From Cardiobacterium valvarum (GTDB lineage Bacteria > Pseudomonadota > Gammaproteobacteria > Cardiobacteriales > Cardiobacteriaceae), in the NCBI RefSeq assembly GCF_900460955.1, contig NZ_UFUW01000001.1:124001-188000 (forward strand): 64,000 nt of DNA. Reading direction: 5' to 3'. This document shows positions 25,057-33,657 of this stretch, piece after piece (the first letter of the stretch is position 1; every line of letters starts with the position of its first letter). Below the pieces are notes generated by a model that saw only the letters and a program-made list of their open reading frames with translations, had not been told where the DNA came from and ran no database searches. A program made the position numbers and the translations under genes.

Positions 25057-27126
25057 ATGAACACCACCATCCCCGCCGTGCCGCCGGAAGCCCCGCTCAA
25101 CATGCGGGTTCAGTCCCTGCGCAAAGCACCCGGCCGGCCGCCCATCCACACCCCGCTGCGTACCCACCTTGCCCGCCTCGTCGCCTTCGGTGGCGCGCTC
25201 GCCATCGGTACCTTCGGCAGCTGGCACATGCTCAAAGCTTTCGGCGACGGACGCAGCACCCTGTTGCAATACATCCTGTTTGTCTTCTTCGCGCTCACTT
25301 TCTACTGGGTTGCCTTTTCCACTACCGCTTGCCTCGCGGGGTTATTACCGCAGCGCCGTCACCAGGGCAGGCTTGACCCGCAAGGCGGTAAAGTCGCCCT
25401 GCTTATGCCCGTCTATGGCGAAGATCCGGCGCTGACCCACGCCGCACTGCTGGCGATGGCACAAGAACTCAGCCACACCGCGCTCGCCGACCGCGCCGAA
25501 ATCTTCATCATCTCCGACACGCAAAAGCCCGACGCCTGGCTGGGCGAAACCGCCGCCCTGCACGTCCTGCGCGAAAAATCGCCGCTCCCCGTCTGGTACC
25601 GCCGCCGCGCGCAAAACAGCGGGCGCAAATCCGGCAACGTCGAAAACTTCGTACGCCGTTGGGGCGGGCGTTACGCCTACATGATCATGCTGGACGCCGA
25701 TAGCCTGATGGAAGCCGACACCCTGGTCGAAATGGTCGCGCGCATGGACGCCGAACCGCGCCTCGGCCTGCTGCAAACCATGCCGCGCCTCATCGGCGGC
25801 AACTCCCTGCTTGCCCGCGCCATCCAGTTTGCCGGTGCCCTCTACGGCCCCATCGTCGCGCGCGGCGTCGCCGCCTGGCAGGGCGAAGACGGCAACTACT
25901 GGGGGCATAACGCCATTATCCGCGTCCAGGCCTTTGCCGACAGCTGCGGCCTGCCCATCCTGCGCGGGCGCAACCCTATCGGCGGCCACATCCTGAGCCA
26001 CGACTTCGTCGAAGCCGCCCTTTTGCGTCGCGCCGGCTGGCACGTGCGCATGGATCCCGATCTTGGTGGTAGCTACGAAGGCCTGCCGCCGACCCTGGAC
26101 GATCTCGTTGGCCGTGAACGCCGCTGGGCGCAGGGCAACATGCAGCACCTCGGCATCATCGGCAGCAAAGGCCTGCGCTGGCCGAGTCGCATCCACTTCC
26201 TCATCGGCATCGCCAGCTACATCATGAGCCCCATCTGGCTCATCATGCTCATCGTCGGTACCGGCATCACCGCGCAAACCCTCTTTACCAAGCCCAAATA
26301 CTTCACCAGCGCGCGCCAGCTTTTCCCCGACTGGCCGACTTTCGATCCCGAACGGATGCTGTGGCTCTTCTTCGCCGCCATCAGCCTGCTGCTCTTGCCC
26401 AAATTCATCGGCTGGATCCGCGTCCTCATCAGCAGCAAACGCCGCCGCGCCTTTGGCGGCACCCTTGCCGTCACCCAGGGTTTCATCGTCGAACTCATCA
26501 TCTCCACCCTCTACGCGCCGCTGCTCATGCTTATCCAGACGCGGCACGTTATCGATATCTTCCTTGGCCGCGACAGCGGCTGGCGCACGCAAAACCGCGA
26601 AGGTGCCCTGCTGCCGTGGAAAGACGCCATCAAGCGCAACCTGCTCTACGTCGCCATCGCCACCATCGTCCTCTGCGGCCTCATCTGGCAGGCGCCGAAC
26701 CAGATCATCTGGCTCTCGCCCATCATCATCGGCCTCTTCCTCTCGCCGTGGCTGTCGCGCCACAGCGGCAACACCCGCCTGGGTGGCTGGCTCGCAAAAA
26801 AACACATCCTGCTCATCCCCGAAGAAACCAGCCCACCGGCCATTGAGACCGCTGCTGAGGCAAACAGCACCGCCTTTGCCGCCTGCCGCAGCCGCCGCAT
26901 CCATGAACTGGGCCGCGACCGCGCCCTGGCCGCCGCCCATATCGCCGCCCTCGACCTGAACGCGCCGCAAAGCACCAAAGACCGTCTGCTGCACATCACC
27001 GCCAAGGCCAAACTGCAAGAAGCACAGCACTATGCCGAAGCGCTGAAATACCTGACCCCGCAGGAACTCATGCACACAGCGGGCTCACCGGAACTCATCG
27101 AAACCCTGCTTAACCTGCCCGAATAA
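25057..27126 (+). CDS. opgH: Glucans biosynthesis glucosyltransferase H
   Basis: Inner-membrane family 2 glycosyltransferase of 689 aa that polymerises the beta-1,2-glucan backbone of periplasmic glucans from UDP-glucose. Two helices lie near residues 40-100. The catalytic domain follows with VALLMPVYGEDP, MIMLDADSLM (DxD) and the Q/RxxRW motif ERRWAQGN near 350. A series of C-terminal membrane helices follows (about 380-590). It is shorter than E. coli OpgH (847 aa), mostly by a shorter N-terminal region. Confidence 0.93.
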   Translation: MNTTIPAVPPEAPLNMRVQSLRKAPGRPPIHTPLRTHLARLVAFGGALAIGTFGSWHMLKAFGDGRSTLLQYILFVFFALTFYWVAFSTTACLAGLLPQRRHQGRLDPQGGKVALLMPVYGEDPALTHAALLAMAQELSHTALADRAEIFIISDTQKPDAWLGETAALHVLREKSPLPVWYRRRAQNSGRKSGNVENFVRRWGGRYAYMIMLDADSLMEADTLVEMVARMDAEPRLGLLQTMPRLIGGNSLLARAIQFAGALYGPIVARGVAAWQGEDGNYWGHNAIIRVQAFADSCGLPILRGRNPIGGHILSHDFVEAALLRRAGWHVRMDPDLGGSYEGLPPTLDDLVGRERRWAQGNMQHLGIIGSKGLRWPSRIHFLIGIASYIMSPIWLIMLIVGTGITAQTLFTKPKYFTSARQLFPDWPTFDPERMLWLFFAAISLLLLPKFIGWIRVLISSKRRRAFGGTLAVTQGFIVELIISTLYAPLLMLIQTRHVIDIFLGRDSGWRTQNREGALLPWKDAIKRNLLYVAIATIVLCGLIWQAPNQIIWLSPIIIGLFLSPWLSRHSGNTRLGGWLAKKHILLIPEETSPPAIETAAEANSTAFAACRSRRIHELGRDRALAAAHIAALDLNAPQSTKDRLLHITAKAKLQEAQHYAEALKYLTPQELMHTAGSPELIETLLNLPE

Positions 27127-27137
27127 AGAAGGCGACC

Positions 27138-27440
27138 ATGCAAACCCTGCCCCTGCACCACAGCGGCCCGCTCGGCGGCATCCTTGAAGAAAGCGAGCGG
27201 CACCAAATCGTCGAAATGCGCCTGCGTGCGGGTAACGAAATCCCGCCCTACCAAAGCCCGGCGACCATCATCCTCATCACCCTGAGCGGCAGCGCGGAAA
27301 TTCACAGCAGCGTTGACGGCAGTACGGTAACCCTGCTGCCGGACCGCATCATCAGCCTCGCACCGCTGGAAACCCACAGCATCCGCGCCACCGCCGACAA
27401 CACCCACATCATCGCCATCAAAAGCGGCCCGACCACCTGA
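27138..27440 (+). CDS. Small cupin-like protein
   Basis: 100-aa protein with a single cupin-like beta barrel: RHQIVEMRLRAGNEIPPYQSP, ITLSGSAEIHS, LLPDRIISLAPLETHSIRA. The usual metal-binding HxH of motif 1 is missing (PPYQSP in its place), while one His remains in motif 2. No signal peptide. It lies 11 bp after opgH and may be co-transcribed. Function not recognised. Confidence 0.7.
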   Translation: MQTLPLHHSGPLGGILEESERHQIVEMRLRAGNEIPPYQSPATIILITLSGSAEIHSSVDGSTVTLLPDRIISLAPLETHSIRATADNTHIIAIKSGPTT

Positions 27441-27517
27441 ACAGGCGGCTGCCGCCGGTGGCAACATCTCCCGGCGCACTATACAATCCGCGCCCACACC
27501 AACCCACGGAAAACCCC

Positions 27518-29287
27518 ATGCTCGAAGACATCCGCGAAAAAAAGACCAACCGCATCACCTACGCCCTCGTCATCATCGCCGGTATCGGCATGCTGTTTAT
27601 CGGCGTTCCCTTCTTTAACCAGCCGGGCGGAGAGCGCGCCACCGTCGCTACCGTCAACGGCCACAGCATCCCGATCAGTGCCTACAACAACGTCTACCGG
27701 GAAATACAGCAGCAAGCCCCGGATCTGGGCGAAGCCGAGACCAAAGCCCGCACCCTGCGCCGCCTCATCACGCAAAACCTCTTCCAGCAGCATGCCCTCG
27801 ACAGTCGTTACATCCTGCCGGAAACCGCCCTCTACCGCATCATCAAAAGCCAGTTTGGCGACAACACCCAATACCAGCAATGGCTGACACAAAACCACCT
27901 CAGCGCCGAAACCTACCAGAACAGTGTGCGCAACGAACAAACCGTTGCCGCCTACTACCGTGCCCTGCTGAGTGACCCAGGCGATAACCACCCGCTCCTG
28001 CAATCCTACCTGCAAACGCTGGCACAAGAACGCGGCTACACCCTCTACACCTTGCCGCGTGCACCGCTGGCGGAGGCTGTTAGCGTCAGCGACGATGCCC
28101 TGCATGCCTACCACAACGCCCATCAAGATAACTACACCACGCCGGAAGCGGTGGACATCGACTATACCCTCTACGACATCGCCGACCTCGGCGCGAGCGA
28201 CGAACAAATCGCCGCTGCCCGCCAGGCCAGTGAAAAACGTAGTGGCCGCTACATCATCTTTGACGACAGTAAAACTGCCGCTGACGCTGCTGCTGCCATC
28301 CAGGCAGGCGAAAAAACCTTCGCCGACTACTGGCAGGCCGTTACCGACAAAACCACCGCCGGCGAAACCGGCACCCTCGACCCCGCCAGCAAAGACAAAA
28401 GCGTGACCCCGGAAATTGGCGAAGCCCTCTTTGCCCTGGCGGCAAGCGGCGACACCAGCCCTGTCATCAAAAGCGAATACGGCGACATGCTGATCGAACT
28501 CGGCAACATCGAAGCCAGCTCCCTCAGCGACGACGAACTGCGCCGCCTCGCCGCCCAACAAAACCTCGCCACCTACGACAGCCGTGCCAACCAGGCCTTC
28601 GACGCCGCGCAAAACGGCCAGCCGCTGCCCGCCATCACCGGCATCACCGGCGGCAACATCGCCAGCCTGAAAAACATCACCGCCGCCAGTACAGATGCCG
28701 CCTGGCTGCAAAACCCGAAAGTGCGTGAACAACTCTTCGGCGAAAAACCGCTGGCGGAAAATAAAACCGCCGACCCAGTCGAAATTGCGCCGCAACAAAC
28801 CGTCTTCTTCACCGTCACCCGCCGCGAAAAACCGCAGCCGCGCCCCTTCGCCGAGGTGAAAAACGACGTCGAACGTGACTACCGCAATGCCGAGGCGGAA
28901 AAAGGCCTGCAAACACGCGGCGAAGCCCTGCAAAAAGCCCTCAGCGAGAACAATCGCGACGAAGTCGAAAAACTCACGCGGGAATACGGTGTGGAAACCC
29001 TCACCCTTGAGCCGACTAACCGCTTCAGCGACAACCCGATCGTGCCGGCACTCTTCGAAAACCCGGCGCGCATCAGCACCCAGAAAAGCGCCAACGGTGA
29101 CCTCATCATTGCCCGCCTCGATAGCGTGCGCGACGGCGACATCAAAGCCCTGCCGGATAACATTCGCCAGGGCGCTGCCTTCACCTGGCAGCAACAGGAC
29201 ATGGCGACGACCTACAACAGCTACGGCGACTGGCTCTACCGCCACGCCAAGATCAAGGTCAACGAGGAAATGTTGCAACGCCAATAA
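27518..29287 (+). CDS. ppiD: PpiD-type periplasmic peptidyl-prolyl isomerase/chaperone
   Basis: Membrane-anchored periplasmic folding factor of 589 aa. The start at 27518 gives MLEDIREKKTNRITYALVII, a short cytoplasmic tail before one helix (about 12-32), as in PpiD. A SurA-N-like chaperone region follows (VNGHSIPISAYNNVYREIQQ, about 45-200), then a parvulin-like domain near 225-350 and a C-terminal region. The parvulin part is poorly conserved (GETGTLDPASKDKSVTPEI), so isomerase activity is uncertain. It helps outer-membrane and secreted proteins leave the Sec translocon in related bacteria. Confidence 0.85.
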   Translation: MLEDIREKKTNRITYALVIIAGIGMLFIGVPFFNQPGGERATVATVNGHSIPISAYNNVYREIQQQAPDLGEAETKARTLRRLITQNLFQQHALDSRYILPETALYRIIKSQFGDNTQYQQWLTQNHLSAETYQNSVRNEQTVAAYYRALLSDPGDNHPLLQSYLQTLAQERGYTLYTLPRAPLAEAVSVSDDALHAYHNAHQDNYTTPEAVDIDYTLYDIADLGASDEQIAAARQASEKRSGRYIIFDDSKTAADAAAAIQAGEKTFADYWQAVTDKTTAGETGTLDPASKDKSVTPEIGEALFALAASGDTSPVIKSEYGDMLIELGNIEASSLSDDELRRLAAQQNLATYDSRANQAFDAAQNGQPLPAITGITGGNIASLKNITAASTDAAWLQNPKVREQLFGEKPLAENKTADPVEIAPQQTVFFTVTRREKPQPRPFAEVKNDVERDYRNAEAEKGLQTRGEALQKALSENNRDEVEKLTREYGVETLTLEPTNRFSDNPIVPALFENPARISTQKSANGDLIIARLDSVRDGDIKALPDNIRQGAAFTWQQQDMATTYNSYGDWLYRHAKIKVNEEMLQRQ

Positions 29288-29316
29288 ACGCCGGCATCTT
29301 TCGCCTTGGCGAAAAC

Positions 29317-29350
29317 AAAGAAATCCGCTGCAATGCGGCGGATTTCTTTT
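29317..29350. terminator. Rho-independent terminator between ppiD and cueR
   Basis: AAAGAAATCCGC pairs with GCGGATTTCTTT, with A and T flanks. It lies between convergent ppiD and cueR. A smaller hairpin TTTCGCC-TT-GGCGAAA precedes it. Confidence 0.85.
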
Positions 29351-29384
29351 GCGCGAACCCAGCCATTACGCCGCTTGATGAAGC

Positions 29385-29795
29385 CTATGCCTCCGCTCCC
29401 TGCGGGTCATCCTGCTGCAAGCCGTCCAGAATCGCGCAGGCGGGTGTGTCGTCACCGTGGCAGGCATCGTGCCAGCGCTGTAATTCCGCCACCATCACCT
29501 GCAAGTCACCGATTTGTGCGCGCAGGGTGGCAATGTGTGCGGCGGTGAGCGCTTTCACTTCGCCGGCGTGGCGGGCGGGGTTTTCCTGCAAACGCAGCAG
29601 GGTGGCGATTTGTTGCAGGGAGAAGCCGACGGCGCGCGCGTGGCGGATGAAGTGCAGGCGGGCGAGGTCGGCGCTGTCGTAACTGCGGTAGCCCGCGGCG
29701 CTGCGCGTGGCGGGGGTGAGCAGGCCGCGTTTTTCGTAATCGCGGATTTGTTTGGCGGATAGACCCGTGTGGCGGGCGGCAGCGCTGATGTGCAT
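29385..29795 (-). CDS. cueR: Copper-responsive MerR-family regulator CueR
   Basis: 136-aa Cu(I) sensor that bends the copper-export promoter DNA. The start MHISAAARHTGLSAKQIRDYE puts the winged HTH at residues 1-70; an upstream Met adds 24 residues that read through the operator. After the dimerisation helix comes CHGDDTPAC, the C-x7-C metal loop of CueR/HmrR that binds Cu(I), Ag(I) or Au(I). It is divergent from copZ, whose promoter carries the matching dyad. Confidence 0.93.
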   Translation of the reverse strand: MHISAAARHTGLSAKQIRDYEKRGLLTPATRSAAGYRSYDSADLARLHFIRHARAVGFSLQQIATLLRLQENPARHAGEVKALTAAHIATLRAQIGDLQVMVAELQRWHDACHGDDTPACAILDGLQQDDPQGAEA

Positions 29796-29800
29796 GGGGG

Positions 29801-29831
29801 TTGACCTTGTCTGCGGGTAAAGGTTTATAGT
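29801..29831 (+). promoter_or_regulatory. CueR-type promoter of copZ-copA
   Basis: -35 TTGACC and -10 TATAGT are separated by 19 bp, the long spacer typical of MerR-activated promoters. The dyad ACCTT-N11-AAGGT sits inside the spacer and matches the CueR operator pattern ACCTTCC-N7-GGAAGGT. It drives copZ, whose ATG is at 29897. Confidence 0.88.
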
Positions 29832-29896
29832 GCCGCCCGACGCATGGGGCATGCAAGCGCGCGTCATCTTTTCAGTTTGTTTTTCAAGAGGTTTTT

Positions 29897-30106
29897 ATGC
29901 AACACATCACCCTGAATATTGACGGCATGAACTGCAACGGCTGCGTCGCCAGCGTCACGAAAATCCTGCAAGGCGTGGACGGCGTGGTTAGTGCCACCGT
30001 CAGCCTCGCTGACAAGCGCGCCGAGGTGGCGTTTGATGCGGCGAAGACCAGCCCCGAAGCGCTGATTGCCGCCGTGGAAGACGGCGGTTATGACGCGTCT
30101 TTATAG
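29897..30106 (+). CDS. copZ: Copper chaperone CopZ (HMA domain)
   Basis: 69-aa cytoplasmic heavy-metal-associated domain. The Cu(I) site is GMNCNGC (MxCxxC) at residues 10-16, and the rest follows the beta-alpha-beta pattern (VDGVVSATVSLADKRAEVAF, then VEDGGYDASL). It hands Cu(I) to CopA or CueR. First gene after the CueR promoter, followed within 11 bp by a DUF4240 gene. Confidence 0.94.
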   Translation: MQHITLNIDGMNCNGCVASVTKILQGVDGVVSATVSLADKRAEVAFDAAKTSPEALIAAVEDGGYDASL

Positions 30107-30117
30107 GGAGGTAATTG

Positions 30118-30735
30118 ATGACTCAGTTCAATGAATCCCGTTTCTGGCAGGCAATCGATACCGCGCATCATTGGAAAGGCGCGCATTGGTCAGAATACGA
30201 TCCGGACGAGCAGATCGCGTTATTGACCGATCACCTCGCTACTTGGAATCAGGAGGAATTGCTGCAATTCGAGCTGACGATGCGTCAAGAGCTGGCCAGA
30301 CTTTATACCGCCGAGATTATCGAGTTTTATACCGTCGTTTGGGGCGAATGTACGCCGACCAAGGCGGGCTATGATTTCGACGGCTATGTTTCTGATGATA
30401 TGTTCCTGTATTTCCGCTGCTGGATGCTGTTGCAGGGCAAGGCGTTTTGCGACGATATGCGTGCCGACATCAACCGCTTCGTGAGCGGCGGTTACAGCTT
30501 CGATATTGCCCGCTGTGACGGTGAAGGAATGTTGTATGTGACAGACAACGCCTATGCGGCAACGCACGGCGAGGAGGAAGATGCTATTCGTGATGCCGCT
30601 TATGATGCCGCCCCCGAACTCAGCTATGACGACGGCGATTTTGCCCTTGCCCGCGAACCGCTGCACGGCAGCGCCCTGCGTGCGCGTTATCCGCAACTGG
30701 TCGCCGAAATGGGCGCCTTGCGGACGGGGGCGTGA
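30118..30735 (+). CDS. DUF4240 domain-containing protein
   Basis: 205-aa soluble protein of unknown function. The ATG at 30118 was chosen, with GGGAGG 5-11 nt upstream; a TTG three bases earlier is possible. The N-terminal half matches DUF4240 as I know it: FWQAID, YDPDEQIALLTDHL, ELLQFELTMRQELARLYT, WGECTPTKAGYDFDGYVSDDMFLYFRCWMLLQGK. The C-terminal third is Asp/Ala rich. Lacking metal-binding clusters, it has no obvious copper role, yet sits in the CueR-controlled operon between copZ and copA. Confidence 0.75.
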   Translation: MTQFNESRFWQAIDTAHHWKGAHWSEYDPDEQIALLTDHLATWNQEELLQFELTMRQELARLYTAEIIEFYTVVWGECTPTKAGYDFDGYVSDDMFLYFRCWMLLQGKAFCDDMRADINRFVSGGYSFDIARCDGEGMLYVTDNAYAATHGEEEDAIRDAAYDAAPELSYDDGDFALAREPLHGSALRARYPQLVAEMGALRTGA

Positions 30736-30804
30736 TGTGGGTTTTCCGCAAACCATCAGCGCCTGCCCATCTTTCTCCGTGGAAAAATCTTTAATTATCA
30801 AAGG

Positions 30805-30935
30805 AAAGCCCCCTCTCCCGCTTGCGGGGGAGGGCTGGGGTGGGGGGTGTTCGTCCGCAGGACGATGCGGAAGACGACCCCATCCGTCACAGCGCGACAC
30901 CTCCCCCCGCAAGCGGGGAGAGGAGGGATTGCCCA
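30805..30935. repeat. Pair of inverted CT-rich hairpin repeats
   Basis: CCCTCTCCCGCTTGCGGGGGAGGG at about 30809-30832 and its near complement CTCCCCCCGCAAGCGGGGAGAGG at about 30901-30924 flank CGTCCGCAGGACG. The element resembles the copies near 7266 and 19953. It fills most of the 264-bp space between the DUF4240 gene and copA. It could form a large hairpin and reduce read-through. Confidence 0.75.
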
Positions 30936-30999
30936 CTGTTTTTAAAGATATTTTCTTGCCCTGCAAGATTGTAAATACCTATACCTAACCCTGAATCCC

Positions 31000-33159
31000 A
31001 TGCAACAAAAAGCCCGTTTTCAAATTACCGGCATGACCTGTCAGGCCTGCGCCGCGCGCATCGAAAAAGTCCTCAACAAAAAAGACTACGTCGTCACGGC
31101 GGGGGTGAACTTCGCCAGTGAAGAGGCGCAGGTCACGTTTGACGACAGTAAAACCAGCATCGCCGACATCATCGCCGTTATCCAGAAGACCGGCTACGGT
31201 GCGCAGGAAAAAACGGACGAGTTACCACAAGCCGCACCAGAAACGCATATCGGTTGGCGGCTGTGGCTGCTCTTTGCCATCAACATCCCCTTCCTTATCG
31301 GAATGGCGGGGATGCTGATCGGGCGGCATGACTGGATGCTGCCACCTTGGTGGCAGTTTGCGTTGGCGAGCGTGGTGCAACTGTGGCTCGCCGTGCCGTT
31401 TTACCGTAGCGCCTGGGCGAGTATCAAGGGCGGACTGGCCAACATGGACGTACTGGTCAGCATCGGTACCGTCGCTACCTACGCCTATTCCACCGCCATG
31501 CTCTTCCTTGTCCCGCTCGGCGAACATGGCCACGCGCATGGCGGGCAAATCTACTTCGAGGCGGGGGTGATGGTTATCGGCTTTGTCTCGCTCGGCAAAT
31601 ACCTCGAACACCGCGTCAAAAAGACCAGCCTGAACAGCCTCAGTCTCTTGCTCAAACTCACCCCGCCGCAAGTCATGGTCGAGCGCGATGGCCACTGGCA
31701 AACCCTGCCGCTGGATCAAGTGCAAACCGGCGACCACATCCGCGCCAATCATGGTGAGCGTATCGCTGCCGATGGCACCGTCGAGAGTGGCAGCGGCTGG
31801 GCGGACGAAAGCCACCTCACCGGCGAATCGCGTCCTGAAGCCAAAGAAGCGGGCAGCCGCGTCCTTGCCGGGGCGCTGATGAGCGATGGCAGTATTACCT
31901 ACCGCGCCGAACAGCTCGGCAGCCACACCCTGCTCGGCGACATGATGAACGCCCTGTCCGAAGCGCAAGGCAGCAAAGCGCCGATCGCGCGTCTCGCCGA
32001 CAAAACCGCTGCCATCTTCGTGCCGACCGTCGTTGCCATCGCCGTTGCCACCTTCATCCTCACCGGCTTCATTAAAGGCGACTGGACGCGCGCATTGATG
32101 CACGCTGTTGCCGTGCTTGTCATCGCCTGTCCCTGTGCCCTCGGCCTCGCCACCCCCGCCGCCATCATGGTCGGCATGGGCAAAGCCGTACAGTGCGGCA
32201 TCCGTTACAAAGACGCCGCTGCGATGGAAGAAGCCGCGCACGTCAATACCGTCGTCCTCGACAAAACCGGCACCCTGACCGAAGGGAAACCCAGTATTGT
32301 TGCCGCCTACACGCCTGCTGGCGACGAAGACAATCTCTACCGCCTCGCCGCTGCCGTCGAACAACACGCCGCGCACCCGCTCGCCCGTGCCATCGTGCAA
32401 GCGGCACAAACGCGCGGCCTCGACTTGCCGGAAACCTATGACGCCAAAACTGACGCTGGAGCAGGCATTCATGCACAGATCGTGGGCGTCGGCAGCGTCA
32501 AAGCCGGGAAACCTGACTATTGTGGCCTGCAGCTGCCCGCCGGGCTTGACTCCATCTGGCAGACAGCCAGCATCGTCGCCGTCGCCGTGGACGACTGCCC
32601 GCTTGGCGCCTTCGCCCTTGCCGACATCCCGAAAGCCGATAGCGCCGCCGCCATTGCCCGCCTGCACGCGCATGGCATTGCCACACACATCATGAGCGGC
32701 GACACGCAAAACACCGTCAGCCACATCGCTTCCCAACTCGGCATTGCCCAGGCCAATGGCGACATGAGCCCGCGTGACAAAGCCGCCGCCGTACAGGCGC
32801 TCAAAGCTGCTGGAAAGGTAGTCGCAATGGTCGGTGATGGTATCAACGATGCGCCCGCACTTGCCGCCGCTAACGTTAGTTTCGCCATGCAGGGCGGGGC
32901 GGATGTCGCCGCACACACCGCTTCAGCAACCCTGATGCAGCACAGCATCAATCAACTGGTGGATGCGCTGCTCATTAGTCGTGCCACCCTGAAAAGCATC
33001 AAACAAAACCTGTTCTTTGCCTTCATCTATAATGTGCTGGGTATCCCGCTTGCCGCACTCGGTTACCTCAATCCCATCATCGCCGGCGCGGCGATGGCGC
33101 TGAGTTCCATCTCCGTGCTGGGCAATGCGATGCGGCTGAAACGGGCAAAAATTGACTGA
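31000..33159 (+). CDS. copA: Copper-exporting P1B-type ATPase
   Basis: Inner-membrane Cu(I) exporter of 719 aa. One N-terminal HMA domain with GMTCQAC (C14, C17), a His-rich luminal loop (GEHGHAHGG), the actuator TGES near 274, the transmembrane metal site CPC (377-379) and the phosphorylated Asp D421 in DKTGTLTEGK. Later come HPLA and GDGINDAPAL. Membrane-end residues around YN and MxxSS (ALSSISVLGN) fit Cu(I) specificity. Last gene of the CueR operon; no clear terminator is seen. Confidence 0.96.
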   Translation: MQQKARFQITGMTCQACAARIEKVLNKKDYVVTAGVNFASEEAQVTFDDSKTSIADIIAVIQKTGYGAQEKTDELPQAAPETHIGWRLWLLFAINIPFLIGMAGMLIGRHDWMLPPWWQFALASVVQLWLAVPFYRSAWASIKGGLANMDVLVSIGTVATYAYSTAMLFLVPLGEHGHAHGGQIYFEAGVMVIGFVSLGKYLEHRVKKTSLNSLSLLLKLTPPQVMVERDGHWQTLPLDQVQTGDHIRANHGERIAADGTVESGSGWADESHLTGESRPEAKEAGSRVLAGALMSDGSITYRAEQLGSHTLLGDMMNALSEAQGSKAPIARLADKTAAIFVPTVVAIAVATFILTGFIKGDWTRALMHAVAVLVIACPCALGLATPAAIMVGMGKAVQCGIRYKDAAAMEEAAHVNTVVLDKTGTLTEGKPSIVAAYTPAGDEDNLYRLAAAVEQHAAHPLARAIVQAAQTRGLDLPETYDAKTDAGAGIHAQIVGVGSVKAGKPDYCGLQLPAGLDSIWQTASIVAVAVDDCPLGAFALADIPKADSAAAIARLHAHGIATHIMSGDTQNTVSHIASQLGIAQANGDMSPRDKAAAVQALKAAGKVVAMVGDGINDAPALAAANVSFAMQGGADVAAHTASATLMQHSINQLVDALLISRATLKSIKQNLFFAFIYNVLGIPLAALGYLNPIIAGAAMALSSISVLGNAMRLKRAKID

Positions 33160-33163
33160 ATGA

Positions 33164-33240
33164 TGCCAATCTCGGTTGCAAGGTGAGAAGGTGGTACGGC
33201 GAGGCAAGCCTATTCTTTGAGATTAGTTGCGACATACCGG
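33164..33240. repeat. Degenerate relative of the opgD-opgH intergenic element
   Basis: TTGCAAGGTGAGAAGG and GGTACGGCGAGGCAAGCC match parts of the element at 24889-24999, with the middle missing. The remaining 33240-33355 stretch shows no feature. Confidence 0.35.
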
Positions 33241-33355
33241 CAGGCGACGTTTTTTTATAGTCAGTTTCCAGTAGAACCGATATGGTATTGGCTCGCCTTG
33301 ATTATGCGTTTTCTCTATGACGTCACAAAGACGCACGAACGGATAAGTGTAAAGA

Positions 33356-33382
33356 CAAAAAATCGCCGCTTTCACAAGCGGC
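33356..33382 (-). terminator. Terminator downstream of the tRNA-Asn pair
   Basis: On the minus strand GCCGC-N9-GCGGC is followed by GATTTTTTG. Confidence 0.65.
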
Positions 33383-33402
33383 AATGGAGGATGAACGCGT
33401 TG

Positions 33403-33478
<76 letters not shown>

Positions 33479-33506
33479 ATAATGAAAATATCTAGAAGGA
33501 AAAATG

Positions 33507-33582
<76 letters not shown>

Positions 33583-33657
33583 ATACATTTGAGGCGGCGC
33601 ATTCTAAGCAGCTCGCCCTTTACCGTCAAGCAAGTATTTGACTATTTTCACAATAAG

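Noticed and set aside
25345-27075. 576-codon minus-strand frame opposite opgH
   Set aside because: Shadow of opgH in GC-rich DNA; the plus strand carries all the glucosyltransferase motifs.
27479-29284. 601-codon minus-strand frame opposite ppiD
   Set aside because: Mirror frame of high-GC codons; no start signal and no recognisable domain, while ppiD has an anchor and SurA-like region.
31222-32916. 564-codon minus-strand frame opposite copA
   Set aside because: Antisense shadow of a fully conserved P-type ATPase.
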